Origin: a bacterium
GTDB taxonomy: Archaea; Thermoplasmatota; Thermoplasmata; Lutacidiplasmatales; UBA184
DNA length: 49,725 nt
Direction: 5' to 3'
Assembly: GCA_027309555.1 (NCBI GenBank)
Contig: DAIDCO010000005.1
Span: 1 to 49,725, forward strand
In this document: piece by piece, positions 1-7,971 of the stretch
Layout: every line of letters starts with the position of its first letter
Position numbering within the stretch: the stretch's first letter is position 1
Notes under the pieces: model-generated
Database searches by the model: none
What the model was told of the DNA's origin: nothing
The model's input: only the letters and a program-made list of their open reading frames with translations
Translations under genes and position numbers: made by a program

Positions 1-2
1 CC

Positions 3-470
3 CCGGGGCCGGGCGCCTACCCCGTCCAGTTCCTCCCGCACGGCCTTCCGGCGAACGTTACCTGGTCGGTGGCGATCAGCAGTGGGACCGACAACTCCTC
101 CCACGGGGACCAGCCGGTCGGCTTCGTCCTTCGCAACGGAACCTACTCCTATTCGCTCTCGGCCGTAGCCGGGTACGCGGCGGAAGTCCCGAGCGGCACC
201 ATCGTGGTCTCAGGCGGCGGCTGGCTCCTCAACGTCACGTTCGCCCCTGCGACGACCCCGCCGTCCCCAGGGCTACCGTCCGCTTCGAGCCCACCCGCCT
301 CGCCGCTCGGCCTGCTCGGCCACTCCTGGCTACTGATCGCTCTCCTCGGGATCGTCGCCGGGAGCGCGGTGTACAGCGTTGAGCGGGGCCTCCGCGCGGT
401 GCACGGCCGCCGACGGTACTCCGCGGCGTCGACCGACGGAGCGCGGGCCACCTCGGCACGCCGTCGGTAG
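3..470 (+). CDS. C-terminal end of a repeat-type surface protein (5' truncated by window)
   Basis: The reading frame is open from the first base of the window, so the gene begins upstream; an internal GTG at 69 is not a credible start because the repeat motif runs through it. The visible part holds one complete beta-type repeat beginning VQFLPHGLPANVTWSVAIS and ending in SGTIVV...LNVTF, the same unit found in the large surface proteins at 7972 and 24755. A Pro/Ser/Ala-rich linker follows, then a single membrane helix (about HSWLLIALLGIVAGSAVYSV) and a short Arg-rich cytoplasmic tail, a typical C-terminal membrane anchor. It is probably a cell-surface adhesin or S-layer-associated protein. The next gene converges on it. 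Confidence 0.75.
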   Translation, partial: PGPGAYPVQFLPHGLPANVTWSVAISSGTDNSSHGDQPVGFVLRNGTYSYSLSAVAGYAAEVPSGTIVVSGGGWLLNVTFAPATTPPSPGLPSASSPPASPLGLLGHSWLLIALLGIVAGSAVYSVERGLRAVHGRRRYSAASTDGARATSARRR

Positions 471-697
471 CCGGATCCGGGGATCCTCCACCGGCCCGTC
501 CTCGTGAATCGATCGGGGGATCCTCTCCGCCGGTGGGTCGACAGTAGGGAAAGCGGCGCGAGCACGGCAGCGACTCCGGCTTCGAGTCTCGCACCCCGTA
601 GGAACGTGCCCACGGACGGGAGCCGGGGACCCGGAGACGCTCGCAGCGCGGGGACTTTGGAAGGGCGTGGCGAGGTCCGGACCGTACCCAGCCGCTG

Positions 698-2164
698 TCA
701 GGCCGGGTCGCACCAGAGGTCGCCCGAACCCGCCTCCTCGCTCAGCGCGGCGACCAGGTCGTGGACCAGCGTCGCCCCCATCGAGAGCAGGGCCTCCGCG
801 CGGTCCGCCGAGAGGCCCTCGGCGGAGACCTGGCAGACCGGCGCGCCCTCGTGCGGGAGCAGCAAGAGCCAGCCATCCGGGAAGAACGCCTTCACACCAT
901 CGATCGTGACCGTTCGCGTGGCCTCTCGAGCGAGCCGCGAAGCCGCCCGTTCCATCACCGGCGCGCGAACCCCATCCGGAAGCGGGACGTCCTTCCGCTG
1001 AACGGTGCGGGAAGGGAGCTCTTGTACGATCGTCGATAAGGGGCGACCCTCCCGCACGAGGAGCTCGATCAGTCGCGCCGAGCTCATCGGACCGTCGGGC
1101 GAGTTCTGGTGCTCGGGCCAGACGAACCGCCCGTCCTCCTCCCCGCCGAAGGCCGCATGATGTTCCGCGATGGCGAAGGCGATCGCGGCGGGGCCCGAAC
1201 GGGTGACGACCAACCGGCCCCCCGCCTTTCCCACCACCTCCTCGACCGCCGAGGAGGACCCGATGCTCGTGACGATCGTCGCGCCGGGCTGCCGGCGGAG
1301 CGTCTCCCGCGCGAACAGTGCGAGCGCGATCGCGCCGTCCACCGACGCGCCGGTTTCGTCCACGAACGTCACTTGGTCGGAATCCGCGTCGTGCGCGAAT
1401 CCGACGGCGGCCCCGGCTCCGGTCACGGCCCGCGCGAGTTCGTGGAGGTCCATCTCCCGGGGTTCGGACCGGGGCCCCGAGACACGTTCCGGGGGATCGG
1501 TACGGAGCGTGGTGACCCGGCAGCCGAGGCGGGTGCCCAGTAGCGACGGGCCTACGATCGCGCTCGAACCGTGATCGCAGTCGAGCACCACGCGCAGTGC
1601 GGCCTTTCGGATGGCCGCGCGGTCCACTTGGTCGACGATCGAGTCCAGATACCGTTCGGCCGCGGCAGGCCCGCCGGGGAACGCCGCGACCCTGGGCGAC
1701 GGCATCCCCCCCCCGAGCGCGGGAATCGGCGGCCGCAGGCCGACGGCGTGAAGTGAGTCCGGGGAGATCTCCGTCCCATCGGGTCCGAAGATGCGGACCT
1801 CGGCGCGATGGGCCGGGCGCGGCGCGGAGCTCACCCATACGCCCGCGCGAGCGCGGAGGCGGCGAATGGTGAACGTCAGACCGGGCACCGGCATCTCGCC
1901 GAGGGCGTAGACTTCCACTCCCTCCCGCCCGAGGATCTCCGCGTAGCGGCGCGCGGCCGCTGCGCTCGCACTTCCGAGATCGTGAGCGACCGCGACCGGA
2001 CCGGTCCGATCGATCCCGCTCGCAACGGACCGCATGAGCTCGACCGGGTCACGGAGAGCGACCGCGGTTCCCGACCCGGGACGCAACGTCCCGGGTTCGG
2101 ATTCGGAGGAAACTTCGGCGCGCACGGGGGCCGGAACGCCGGTGGGCTCGAGGGGGGCCGCCAT
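698..2164 (-). CDS. Degenerate phosphohexomutase-family protein (phosphomannomutase/GlmM-like)
   Basis: 488 aa with the overall layout of the alpha-D-phosphohexomutase family, which moves phosphate between C1 and C6 of hexoses for sugar-nucleotide synthesis. The family's metal loop survives as D259-A-D261-S-D263, and the sugar loop as GGEEDG (340-345). The catalytic loop, normally TASHNP with the phosphoserine, reads SSAPRP (112-117), so Ala114 aligns with the catalytic Ser. The C-terminal phosphate loop, normally RPSGTEP, reads LPHEGAP. I infer either a pseudoenzyme or an enzyme with altered chemistry; Ser112/Ser113 could conceivably substitute. It lies 42 bases downstream of the GT2 gene on the same strand and is probably cotranscribed with it. 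The ATG start at 2164 is followed by a variable region before the fold begins near residue 38. Confidence 0.75.
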   Translation of the reverse strand: MAAPLEPTGVPAPVRAEVSSESEPGTLRPGSGTAVALRDPVELMRSVASGIDRTGPVAVAHDLGSASAAAARRYAEILGREGVEVYALGEMPVPGLTFTIRRLRARAGVWVSSAPRPAHRAEVRIFGPDGTEISPDSLHAVGLRPPIPALGGGMPSPRVAAFPGGPAAAERYLDSIVDQVDRAAIRKAALRVVLDCDHGSSAIVGPSLLGTRLGCRVTTLRTDPPERVSGPRSEPREMDLHELARAVTGAGAAVGFAHDADSDQVTFVDETGASVDGAIALALFARETLRRQPGATIVTSIGSSSAVEEVVGKAGGRLVVTRSGPAAIAFAIAEHHAAFGGEEDGRFVWPEHQNSPDGPMSSARLIELLVREGRPLSTIVQELPSRTVQRKDVPLPDGVRAPVMERAASRLAREATRTVTIDGVKAFFPDGWLLLLPHEGAPVCQVSAEGLSADRAEALLSMGATLVHDLVAALSEEAGSGDLWCDPA

Positions 2165-2206
2165 GGGTCCGGGGATGCTCCTCCGCGACCGGGCGAACGA
2201 ACGACT

Positions 2207-3604
2207 CTATTTCGGCTTCGCGGAGAGTCCGAGGTCTCGGAGGGAGGGGGCGGGTTCGACTGTTCGACCGACCCGCAGGACGCTCAGCGGGAGTCCCATC
2301 TGGTTCGCGCCGAGGAACTTCACGGTGCCCTGTACCGAAGGGTCGAGCGCGGCGCGGAGCGATGCGAAGGCGCCCACCGGATGGTCGGCCGGGCGCTGGG
2401 AAAGGATCGAGAACCCTTCGGTCGTGGCCCCCGAACGGTCCATCGCCAGCATCCGGTGGTTCCTGCCGGCCCCGACCCCGGCGAGGTCAAGTCCGACCCC
2501 GATCACTCGCTGGGTGTTCGGCAAGAGGACCATGCTCGCCCTCGGAGGCGCGCTCGGGTGGCGGGACTCCGTGAGCGCGACCACGGGGATCTGATGCTCG
2601 TGCGAGCGCGATACCATCGAGTCGACGACGCTCCGGGGCGTGCTCGAGATCCCGGGCCCGGGGACGACCTCGACCTCGGCGTGAATACCGCCGGCCTCGA
2701 GCTGCTGGGAAATGCGGCGCGCGTCGGGAAGTCGACCCGCCTCGGTGAGCACGAGCAAGCGGCCGCTTCCCTGAATGAAGCAGACCGCGAGGATCGAACG
2801 GATCAGGCTCGACTCCGGTCCCTTGTTCGGGGAGAGGAATCCGCGGCGGAAGCGCATGGCGCTGAGGATCGAGAGGAGGATCCGGGCCCCGTCGTTGACC
2901 GTCCGCAGCTTGGTCCCCGTGGCGCGGGCACGGTAGGGGATGGGGATCTGGGCGACGGAGTAGCCCGAGAGGAGGCTCTTCAGGAACAGCTCGGACTCGA
3001 TCTCGAAGCCGGTGGCTCGTAGCCCCGAATCCGACCACGTCGAGAGGTCGACTCCCCAGAATCCGCTGCACAGGTCGAGGATGAGCTCGCGTCCGAGCGC
3101 GCTCGCGACGTACGTGAGCATCGCGTTCCCAAAGCGGTGAACGTACTCGCGGACGCCGTGCGGTTTGCGGTGGTTCTGCCGGACGCCGACCACGAGGTCG
3201 CAGCCCGAATCGAGGAGCGAAAGCAGCGAGAGCGTCGCCTCGCCGGGGTAGGTGCAGTCCGCGTCCATGACGACCGCGAACCGAACGTCTTCGCGTTGAA
3301 GGTGCGTGAGGGCTTCCCGGATCGCGCCGCCCTTCCCGCGACTCTTCTGATGCAGGACGGGGAGGCCAAGCCCGCGGGCCTGTTCCACCGTCCCGTCCGT
3401 GGAGCCACCGTCAATGACGATCGGTCGAACGTCCCAGCCCCGAGCCGAGAGCTCCGCGAAGGGGATCGAGGCGAGCGTCCGAGGGAGATTCCCGAACTCG
3501 TTCAGCGTGGGAAGGATCACCGAAACCCGCGGTCGTTCGACTCGCGGCACAGCAACGCTCCATGCGGACGCGCCGATCATGGGCGCCGACCCGGACGACG
3601 ACAC
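2207..3604 (-). CDS. GT2 glycosyltransferase, dolichol-phosphate-sugar synthase-like, with extra C-terminal domain
   Basis: 465 aa. The N-terminal ~240 residues form a GT-A glycosyltransferase of family 2: VSVILPTLNEFGN opening strand, VIDGGSTDGT, the metal-binding MDADCTYPGE and TGFEIESELF, as in polyprenyl-phosphate mannose/glucose synthases. These put a sugar on a lipid carrier at the cytoplasmic face for later flipping. No C-terminal membrane helices are evident; instead about 200 further residues form a soluble domain I do not recognise, with repeated VVAL/VGVGLDLAG stretches. A TATA-like box lies 26-27 bases upstream of the ATG, so the mRNA is probably leaderless. The phosphohexomutase-like gene follows 42 bases downstream. 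The family assignment is firm; the sugar and lipid are unknown. Confidence 0.85.
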   Translation of the reverse strand: MSSSGSAPMIGASAWSVAVPRVERPRVSVILPTLNEFGNLPRTLASIPFAELSARGWDVRPIVIDGGSTDGTVEQARGLGLPVLHQKSRGKGGAIREALTHLQREDVRFAVVMDADCTYPGEATLSLLSLLDSGCDLVVGVRQNHRKPHGVREYVHRFGNAMLTYVASALGRELILDLCSGFWGVDLSTWSDSGLRATGFEIESELFLKSLLSGYSVAQIPIPYRARATGTKLRTVNDGARILLSILSAMRFRRGFLSPNKGPESSLIRSILAVCFIQGSGRLLVLTEAGRLPDARRISQQLEAGGIHAEVEVVPGPGISSTPRSVVDSMVSRSHEHQIPVVALTESRHPSAPPRASMVLLPNTQRVIGVGLDLAGVGAGRNHRMLAMDRSGATTEGFSILSQRPADHPVGAFASLRAALDPSVQGTVKFLGANQMGLPLSVLRVGRTVEPAPSLRDLGLSAKPK

Positions 3605-3626
3605 CGGCCGCGGTTATACGACAGAC

Positions 3627-3634
3627 GATATAAG
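3627..3634 (-). promoter_or_regulatory. TATA-like box for the GT2 gene
   Basis: Minus-strand CTTATATC, centred 26-27 bases before the ATG at 3604, the spacing expected for a leaderless archaeal transcript. It sits at the edge of an unusually AT-rich intergenic stretch. Confidence 0.6.
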
Positions 3635-3666
3635 CTGCCGGGGAGCGAAAATAAATGCTCAGGAGC

Positions 3667-3696
3667 GTTACAGACGATCCTTGGTATCGCTGTAAC
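3667..3696. other. Stem-loop in AT-rich intergenic region
   Basis: GTTACAG (3667-3673) pairs with CTGTAAC (3690-3696), and after a single bulged A the stem continues as CGAT/ATCG around a 7-base loop, giving 11 base pairs. It lies between the end of the phosphodiesterase gene and the promoter of the GT2 gene, both on the minus strand. It could be a terminator, a regulator site or a small structured RNA. Confidence 0.5.
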
Positions 3697-3714
3697 AGAT
3701 ACACAACGTGTTTC

Positions 3715-3767
3715 CGAAGGAGGGCGGCGGAGGGTGAACGAGCGGTCGATCATGCGACCCTCCTTCG
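3715..3767. repeat. 10-bp perfect inverted repeat
   Basis: CGAAGGAGGG (3715-3724) and CCCTCCTTCG (3758-3767) are exact reverse complements separated by 33 bases. The repeat lies immediately 3' of the phosphodiesterase gene that stops at 3776 and next to the stem-loop at 3667. Confidence 0.5.
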
Positions 3768-3775
3768 TGCGAATC

Positions 3776-5173
3776 TCATACATCCAGTAGCTCGCGGATC
3801 GGCTTTCCTTGGACGTGGGGGGGGATCGGCACTCCCATTCGCTGCATGAGCGTGGGAGCGACGTCGAGGATCGACTGTTCGGCGAGCCGCCCGGCCGGCG
3901 CGCCGTCGTGCGGCGCGTAGAGGAGGAAGAATCCGTCCATCGAGTGTACCGAATCGTCCGGTCCGGTATCGTTCTCGGAGAGAAAAAGCCCATCGTATCC
4001 GATCGTGCCCGCCGAGCGCCAGTGCAGTCCGCGGAAATACGCCATCAGGTCCGGCGGGTCCCCGCGGGCCTCCCGGTACACGCGATGGGGGTCGAGCAGG
4101 ACCACGCCGAGCGGTCGACCGTCCGGCCCCAGGACCGCGGAGAGCCGTTGTTCCAGCTCGCGAACGAGGGTCGGGATCGCTTCGGGAGCCACGATGCCCT
4201 CCGGCTCCCGGCCGCGCACGTTGAGGAACAACCGTGCGTAGTACCCACCGGCCCCCCAGACGCGGGTGCGACTCCAATCGATCGGGACGGAGTCGAGAGG
4301 GGTTCCCGGCGGGGGCCGCGGGCCCTTCAACGCGAGATAGCCGTTCCGAAGCAGCCACTCGTTGATGCAGAAACAGCCTTCCATCGCCTGGCTGCCGTGG
4401 TCGGAGGCTATCCACACCGCCACGTCGTCGGGAACGAGCTCGAGGAAGCGAGCGATCTCTTCGTCCAGCAGCCGATAGTAGCGGTCGGCGGTAGAGTTGA
4501 ACGGGGAGCCGGTCGCGTACTTCGGGTGCGACGGGTCGAAGAACTTCCAGAACGCATGATGGATGCGGTCGGGCCCGATCTCGTGGAGGGCGAACAGGTC
4601 CCAGCGTTCCTTCGCCCAGAGCCGGCGCGCGACCTCGAATCGGCGACGGGTCATCTCGAAGACCTCGCGCTCCACCCGGTCGCGGTCCTCGGCCCGGAAC
4701 GTCACGTCGAACATGTATTCGCCCTTGGCCGCGGCCTCGATCTCGGCGCGATACGAGGGGGGGTACACGAAGTCGGTGGCGTGGTCCGGCGTCAGGAAGT
4801 CCGAGACGTAGACCCCGTTCACGTGAGGAGGGGGGTACCCCGGCGGCATCCCCACGACCGCGACCCGGCGACCCTGCCGCGAGAGCAGGTCCCAGAGGAG
4901 CGGATAGGGGATCATGGACGACGAGGGGGTGTACATCTCGGAGTACGAACCCAGCTTCCGATGGCGGAACCCATAGATGCCGAGAGTTCCCGGGTCGACG
5001 CCCGAAAACATGACGGCCCACGCGGGTACGGTGATCGGAGGATCCGTGCTGCGAAGGGTCCCGTAGCGGGAGGAGGCGAGGAGCCGGCGGATCGTCGGCA
5101 TCGACGGGAGGAACCGGTCGAACATGAACCCTTGCGGGACCGAATCGAGGCCAAGCACGAGAGTCCGTTGCAT
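3776..5173 (-). CDS. Alkaline-phosphatase-superfamily phosphodiesterase (COG3379 type)
   Basis: 465 aa. The start VLGLDSVP supplies the first metal-binding Asp (D10). The nucleophile region DPPITVPAWAVMFSG has Thr48 where type I phosphodiesterases carry Thr, and WIASDHGSQAMEGCFCINEW is the C-terminal metal site followed by the NEWLLRNGYLALKG stretch typical of this family. These enzymes hydrolyse phosphodiester or phosphomonoester bonds; the substrate cannot be read from sequence. There is no signal peptide or membrane helix, so it should be cytoplasmic. It is a close paralogue of the protein at 10524, sharing GMPPGYPPPH, WGAGGYYAR and ENDTGPDD, but that copy has Ser at the nucleophile position. 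A TATA-like box 27 bases before the ATG suggests a leaderless mRNA. The context of glycosyltransferases suggests a role in surface glycan or lipid-carrier metabolism. Confidence 0.85.
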   Translation of the reverse strand: MQRTLVLGLDSVPQGFMFDRFLPSMPTIRRLLASSRYGTLRSTDPPITVPAWAVMFSGVDPGTLGIYGFRHRKLGSYSEMYTPSSSMIPYPLLWDLLSRQGRRVAVVGMPPGYPPPHVNGVYVSDFLTPDHATDFVYPPSYRAEIEAAAKGEYMFDVTFRAEDRDRVEREVFEMTRRRFEVARRLWAKERWDLFALHEIGPDRIHHAFWKFFDPSHPKYATGSPFNSTADRYYRLLDEEIARFLELVPDDVAVWIASDHGSQAMEGCFCINEWLLRNGYLALKGPRPPPGTPLDSVPIDWSRTRVWGAGGYYARLFLNVRGREPEGIVAPEAIPTLVRELEQRLSAVLGPDGRPLGVVLLDPHRVYREARGDPPDLMAYFRGLHWRSAGTIGYDGLFLSENDTGPDDSVHSMDGFFLLYAPHDGAPAGRLAEQSILDVAPTLMQRMGVPIPPHVQGKPIRELLDV

Positions 5174-5195
5174 GATTCGAACGGGCGTGAAGCCG

Positions 5196-5205
5196 CTATT
5201 TAATT
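5196..5205 (-). promoter_or_regulatory. TATA-like box for the phosphodiesterase gene
   Basis: Minus-strand AATTAAATAG, centred about 27 bases before the ATG at 5173. It is the only AT-rich patch in the 237-base divergent region 5174-5410. The rest of that region is GC-rich and holds no gene I can support. Confidence 0.6.
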
Positions 5206-5410
5206 CCGGCGGCGCGTGCGCGGTTCCCGTGGCGGAACGTCGCCCGGCTGAAGCAATAGGGAGGAGGGAGCGGACCGGAGGGGACGAGCGGCTCCGGAGG
5301 CAAGATGGGGAGGGCGCGGGAGGAGCGGATAGATTGATGAAGGGGAGGTCACTCGCCGCCCCCGCAACCGGACCCGTAGGAGAAAGGGAGGGGGAACCGG
5401 GACATCATTC

Positions 5411-7873
5411 ATGACCGCATCCGGCGAGACGCCGGGCACTGGGTCGCCGCCCCACGGCGCCTCGACGACCGCACCGGGGCCCCGTGCGGCTTCGAAGAAC
5501 CCGATCCCCCTGGCGCGGGAGGCGCGCCCGCCCGGGAAGTACGCGGGAACGCTGCTGACCCCAGGGCCCGAATGGGCCGGATGGCTCACTGCCCTCGGGA
5601 TCGCGCTCGTCTTTGCCGCGATCGTAGAGTGGTTCTCCCTCCTGGCGCCGGTGCCGATGGGCGGCGACACGGGCACGTGGACCGCACTCTCCTACCCGTT
5701 CATCGGTTACTCCTACCCCTCCGAGATCGTCCCGTTCGGCTACCCCCCGCTCCTGTTCCCCCTCCTCGGCTTCTTCGTTCAGATCGGCGGAGGACCGCTG
5801 GTCGGCGCGCGGATCTACCTCGGCTTCATCATCGTCGTGCTGGGGCTGTCGACGTACGTCCTCGGCCGGTCGCTCTTCCGGTACCGAGTGAGCGCGCTGC
5901 TCGTGGAGGGATTGCTCTTCACGACGCTCCCGTTCGATCGGCTCTTCTTCTTCGGGGGGTACCCTACGCTCCTCGGGCTCGTCTTCCTCAACCTCGCGCT
6001 CGCGTTCGGGGTCCGGTACATCCGGGCGAGGCGGCCCTCCCATGCGGTCTTCTTCTGGGTCGCGACCGCCGCGACGCTCCTCTCGCACGAGTTCGTGGGG
6101 CTAGCGCTCGTAGTGACGCTGGCGAGCGTGGGTCTGTTCCTGCTGATCAAGCGACAGTTTCCCTGGCCGGTCCTCACGAGCCGGGCCGGCGCTGCGGGCG
6201 CGGTGTTCGCCGCACTGAGCGTGAGCGCCTTCTACCTCGGCGTGCGCTTTGCGCACATTCCCCAGAACAACTACCTCGCCACCAATGCCCTCGCCCACGC
6301 GCGGTTCCCGATCTCGGCGGTACTCTACCCGCTCCGCATCCAGGCGTTCGGCGGCATCATCGGGTTCCATCTGATCAAGACGCCGTTGGGCTCGTTCGTT
6401 ATCGCCACCGTGACCGCGCTAGTCCTCTTCATCATCATGCTCGCGGTCGCGATCGCCCGACCTCGTTACCTTACTCCCTCGGTGATCGTCGTGGGTTCGT
6501 CGATCCTCGCGGTCCTCGTGATGGCGATCGGAGGCTGGATCCTGCACATTTACACCGACTACCGTCGGTTCGCCTACGCGCTCTACCTTCCCTACCTCCT
6601 CGCGGGCATGCTCGCTTTCGACACGGTCTTCCACTGGTGCACGCCCCCGTCCCATTCGCCCCCTCCGACCGCCGCGGCCCCACCGGGAAGGGGCACACCG
6701 GCGGGTTCGCGGCTCCGGCGGTCCTCGACCGCCCGCCAGCGGGCTCCGACCCTCGTCTCGATCGTCGCCGTCTGCGGCGCGGTGATCGTCGTCGTCGCGG
6801 GCGGCGTGTTCACGTACCCCGGGCTCACCGAGTTCCAGCAGCAATACACGGGACCGCTCCATAGCTGGGCGTACGTGCATGCCATGGAGGCGATCTCGAA
6901 TTCGGGGCTCCCGGGGAGCGTGCTCTCGCTCTCGGGCGGAGCCACGCTCCACTGGACGTTCGCCATGACCGATCGGAACGTCTACTCCCCGACGATCGTC
7001 AGCGGTTTCGTCTTCAAACAGTCCCGGGTGATCGACGATCAGCTGGCCTACTTCCCGTTCCACTCCTGGACCGCAGTGTCGAACGGGGTCGAGTACGTCT
7101 CGGTCCCGGGCAATACCTCAGAGTTCTTCTACGGCGCGCCGGTGCTCGGCGCACTGCGGTTCGGCACCCCGACCCCGATCCTCGAATTCCCGCCGGATGG
7201 GTTCGTCGTTACCCTGGCGAACGGCTCGGCCGTGCCGGCGTACTCGCCCGGCGGCCCGATCCCTTCGATCACCGTGGTGAACGGCAGCGTCCCCTCGATC
7301 GTCATTCGCTACGTGACATCCGACTTCGTTCTAACGGTCACGTCCACGACCTCAACGGGCGGAGTCACGTACGTGAACTCGACGGCCACTGCCACCGGAT
7401 CGGCCGGACTCAAGTCGCTCGCGAGCCAGATCCGACAGGTGCAAGGAGTCACGATCCGCCCCAAACTCGCCGCGCCCAACGCATCGAGCTTCGTCTGGAA
7501 CGTCGGCCTCACCCCCTACCGCTCGGTGATCGCATCCGGCGCGGTCGCTCCTCCGGGAACGGTCGCGCTCCGAAACGCGTTCTCGCTCGACCTCGCCCGG
7601 ACGAGCACGAACATCTTCAACGGGAGCCCGGCGCTCTCGCTGTCGGTCTCATTCCAGGTCCCGGGCGCGAACTCCCTCGGGAGCACCTTACCGGCGTTGC
7701 TGGATTCGGCCGCGATCCTCCAGAACTGGAACGTTCGATTTGTGCTCCTGAACAACATCACTCGCGCCACCGAGCGGGCGACCGAAGTCTTCCTGGAACA
7801 GGAGTTCGGCGCGACCCCCTATTTCGGAGAGGGGCAGTGGGAGGTCCTGCTCCTCCCCGAGAACCTACCGTGA
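5411..7873 (+). CDS. Large polytopic membrane protein with extracytoplasmic domain, GT-C-like
   Basis: 820 aa. A Pro/Ala-rich cytoplasmic N-terminus (~50 residues) is followed by about nine or ten membrane helices to residue ~405. A charged, Pro-rich linker and one more helix (~448-468) lead to a ~350-residue extracytoplasmic beta-rich domain. The first external loop has GGDTGTW (84-90), reminiscent of the acidic catalytic loop of GT-C glycosyltransferases and of the membrane family annotated as 6-pyruvoyl-tetrahydropterin-synthase-related. LLSHEF (223-228) and YTDYRRF (381-387) are other polar spots in the membrane region. I infer transfer of a sugar or other group from a polyprenyl carrier outside the membrane, by topology and neighbours only. 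A GGAGGGGG stretch upstream of the ATG is the only ribosome-binding candidate. It is divergent from the phosphodiesterase gene. Confidence 0.7.
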   Translation: MTASGETPGTGSPPHGASTTAPGPRAASKNPIPLAREARPPGKYAGTLLTPGPEWAGWLTALGIALVFAAIVEWFSLLAPVPMGGDTGTWTALSYPFIGYSYPSEIVPFGYPPLLFPLLGFFVQIGGGPLVGARIYLGFIIVVLGLSTYVLGRSLFRYRVSALLVEGLLFTTLPFDRLFFFGGYPTLLGLVFLNLALAFGVRYIRARRPSHAVFFWVATAATLLSHEFVGLALVVTLASVGLFLLIKRQFPWPVLTSRAGAAGAVFAALSVSAFYLGVRFAHIPQNNYLATNALAHARFPISAVLYPLRIQAFGGIIGFHLIKTPLGSFVIATVTALVLFIIMLAVAIARPRYLTPSVIVVGSSILAVLVMAIGGWILHIYTDYRRFAYALYLPYLLAGMLAFDTVFHWCTPPSHSPPPTAAAPPGRGTPAGSRLRRSSTARQRAPTLVSIVAVCGAVIVVVAGGVFTYPGLTEFQQQYTGPLHSWAYVHAMEAISNSGLPGSVLSLSGGATLHWTFAMTDRNVYSPTIVSGFVFKQSRVIDDQLAYFPFHSWTAVSNGVEYVSVPGNTSEFFYGAPVLGALRFGTPTPILEFPPDGFVVTLANGSAVPAYSPGGPIPSITVVNGSVPSIVIRYVTSDFVLTVTSTTSTGGVTYVNSTATATGSAGLKSLASQIRQVQGVTIRPKLAAPNASSFVWNVGLTPYRSVIASGAVAPPGTVALRNAFSLDLARTSTNIFNGSPALSLSVSFQVPGANSLGSTLPALLDSAAILQNWNVRFVLLNNITRATERATEVFLEQEFGATPYFGEGQWEVLLLPENLP

Positions 7874-7971
7874 CGGCTCCTACCCGCGTCCGCCCCGCGG
7901 AGGGCTGCCTCGGGGACAGGTTCCCCACCCCCGGCAAAGGATTAGTAGAGATATACGGCCGTACGGGAAGC

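Noticed and set aside
330-1838. Many long open frames opposite or out of phase with clear genes
   Set aside because: They are Arg/Pro/Gly-rich translations caused by high GC at third codon positions and show no motifs; each coincides with a well-supported gene in another frame.
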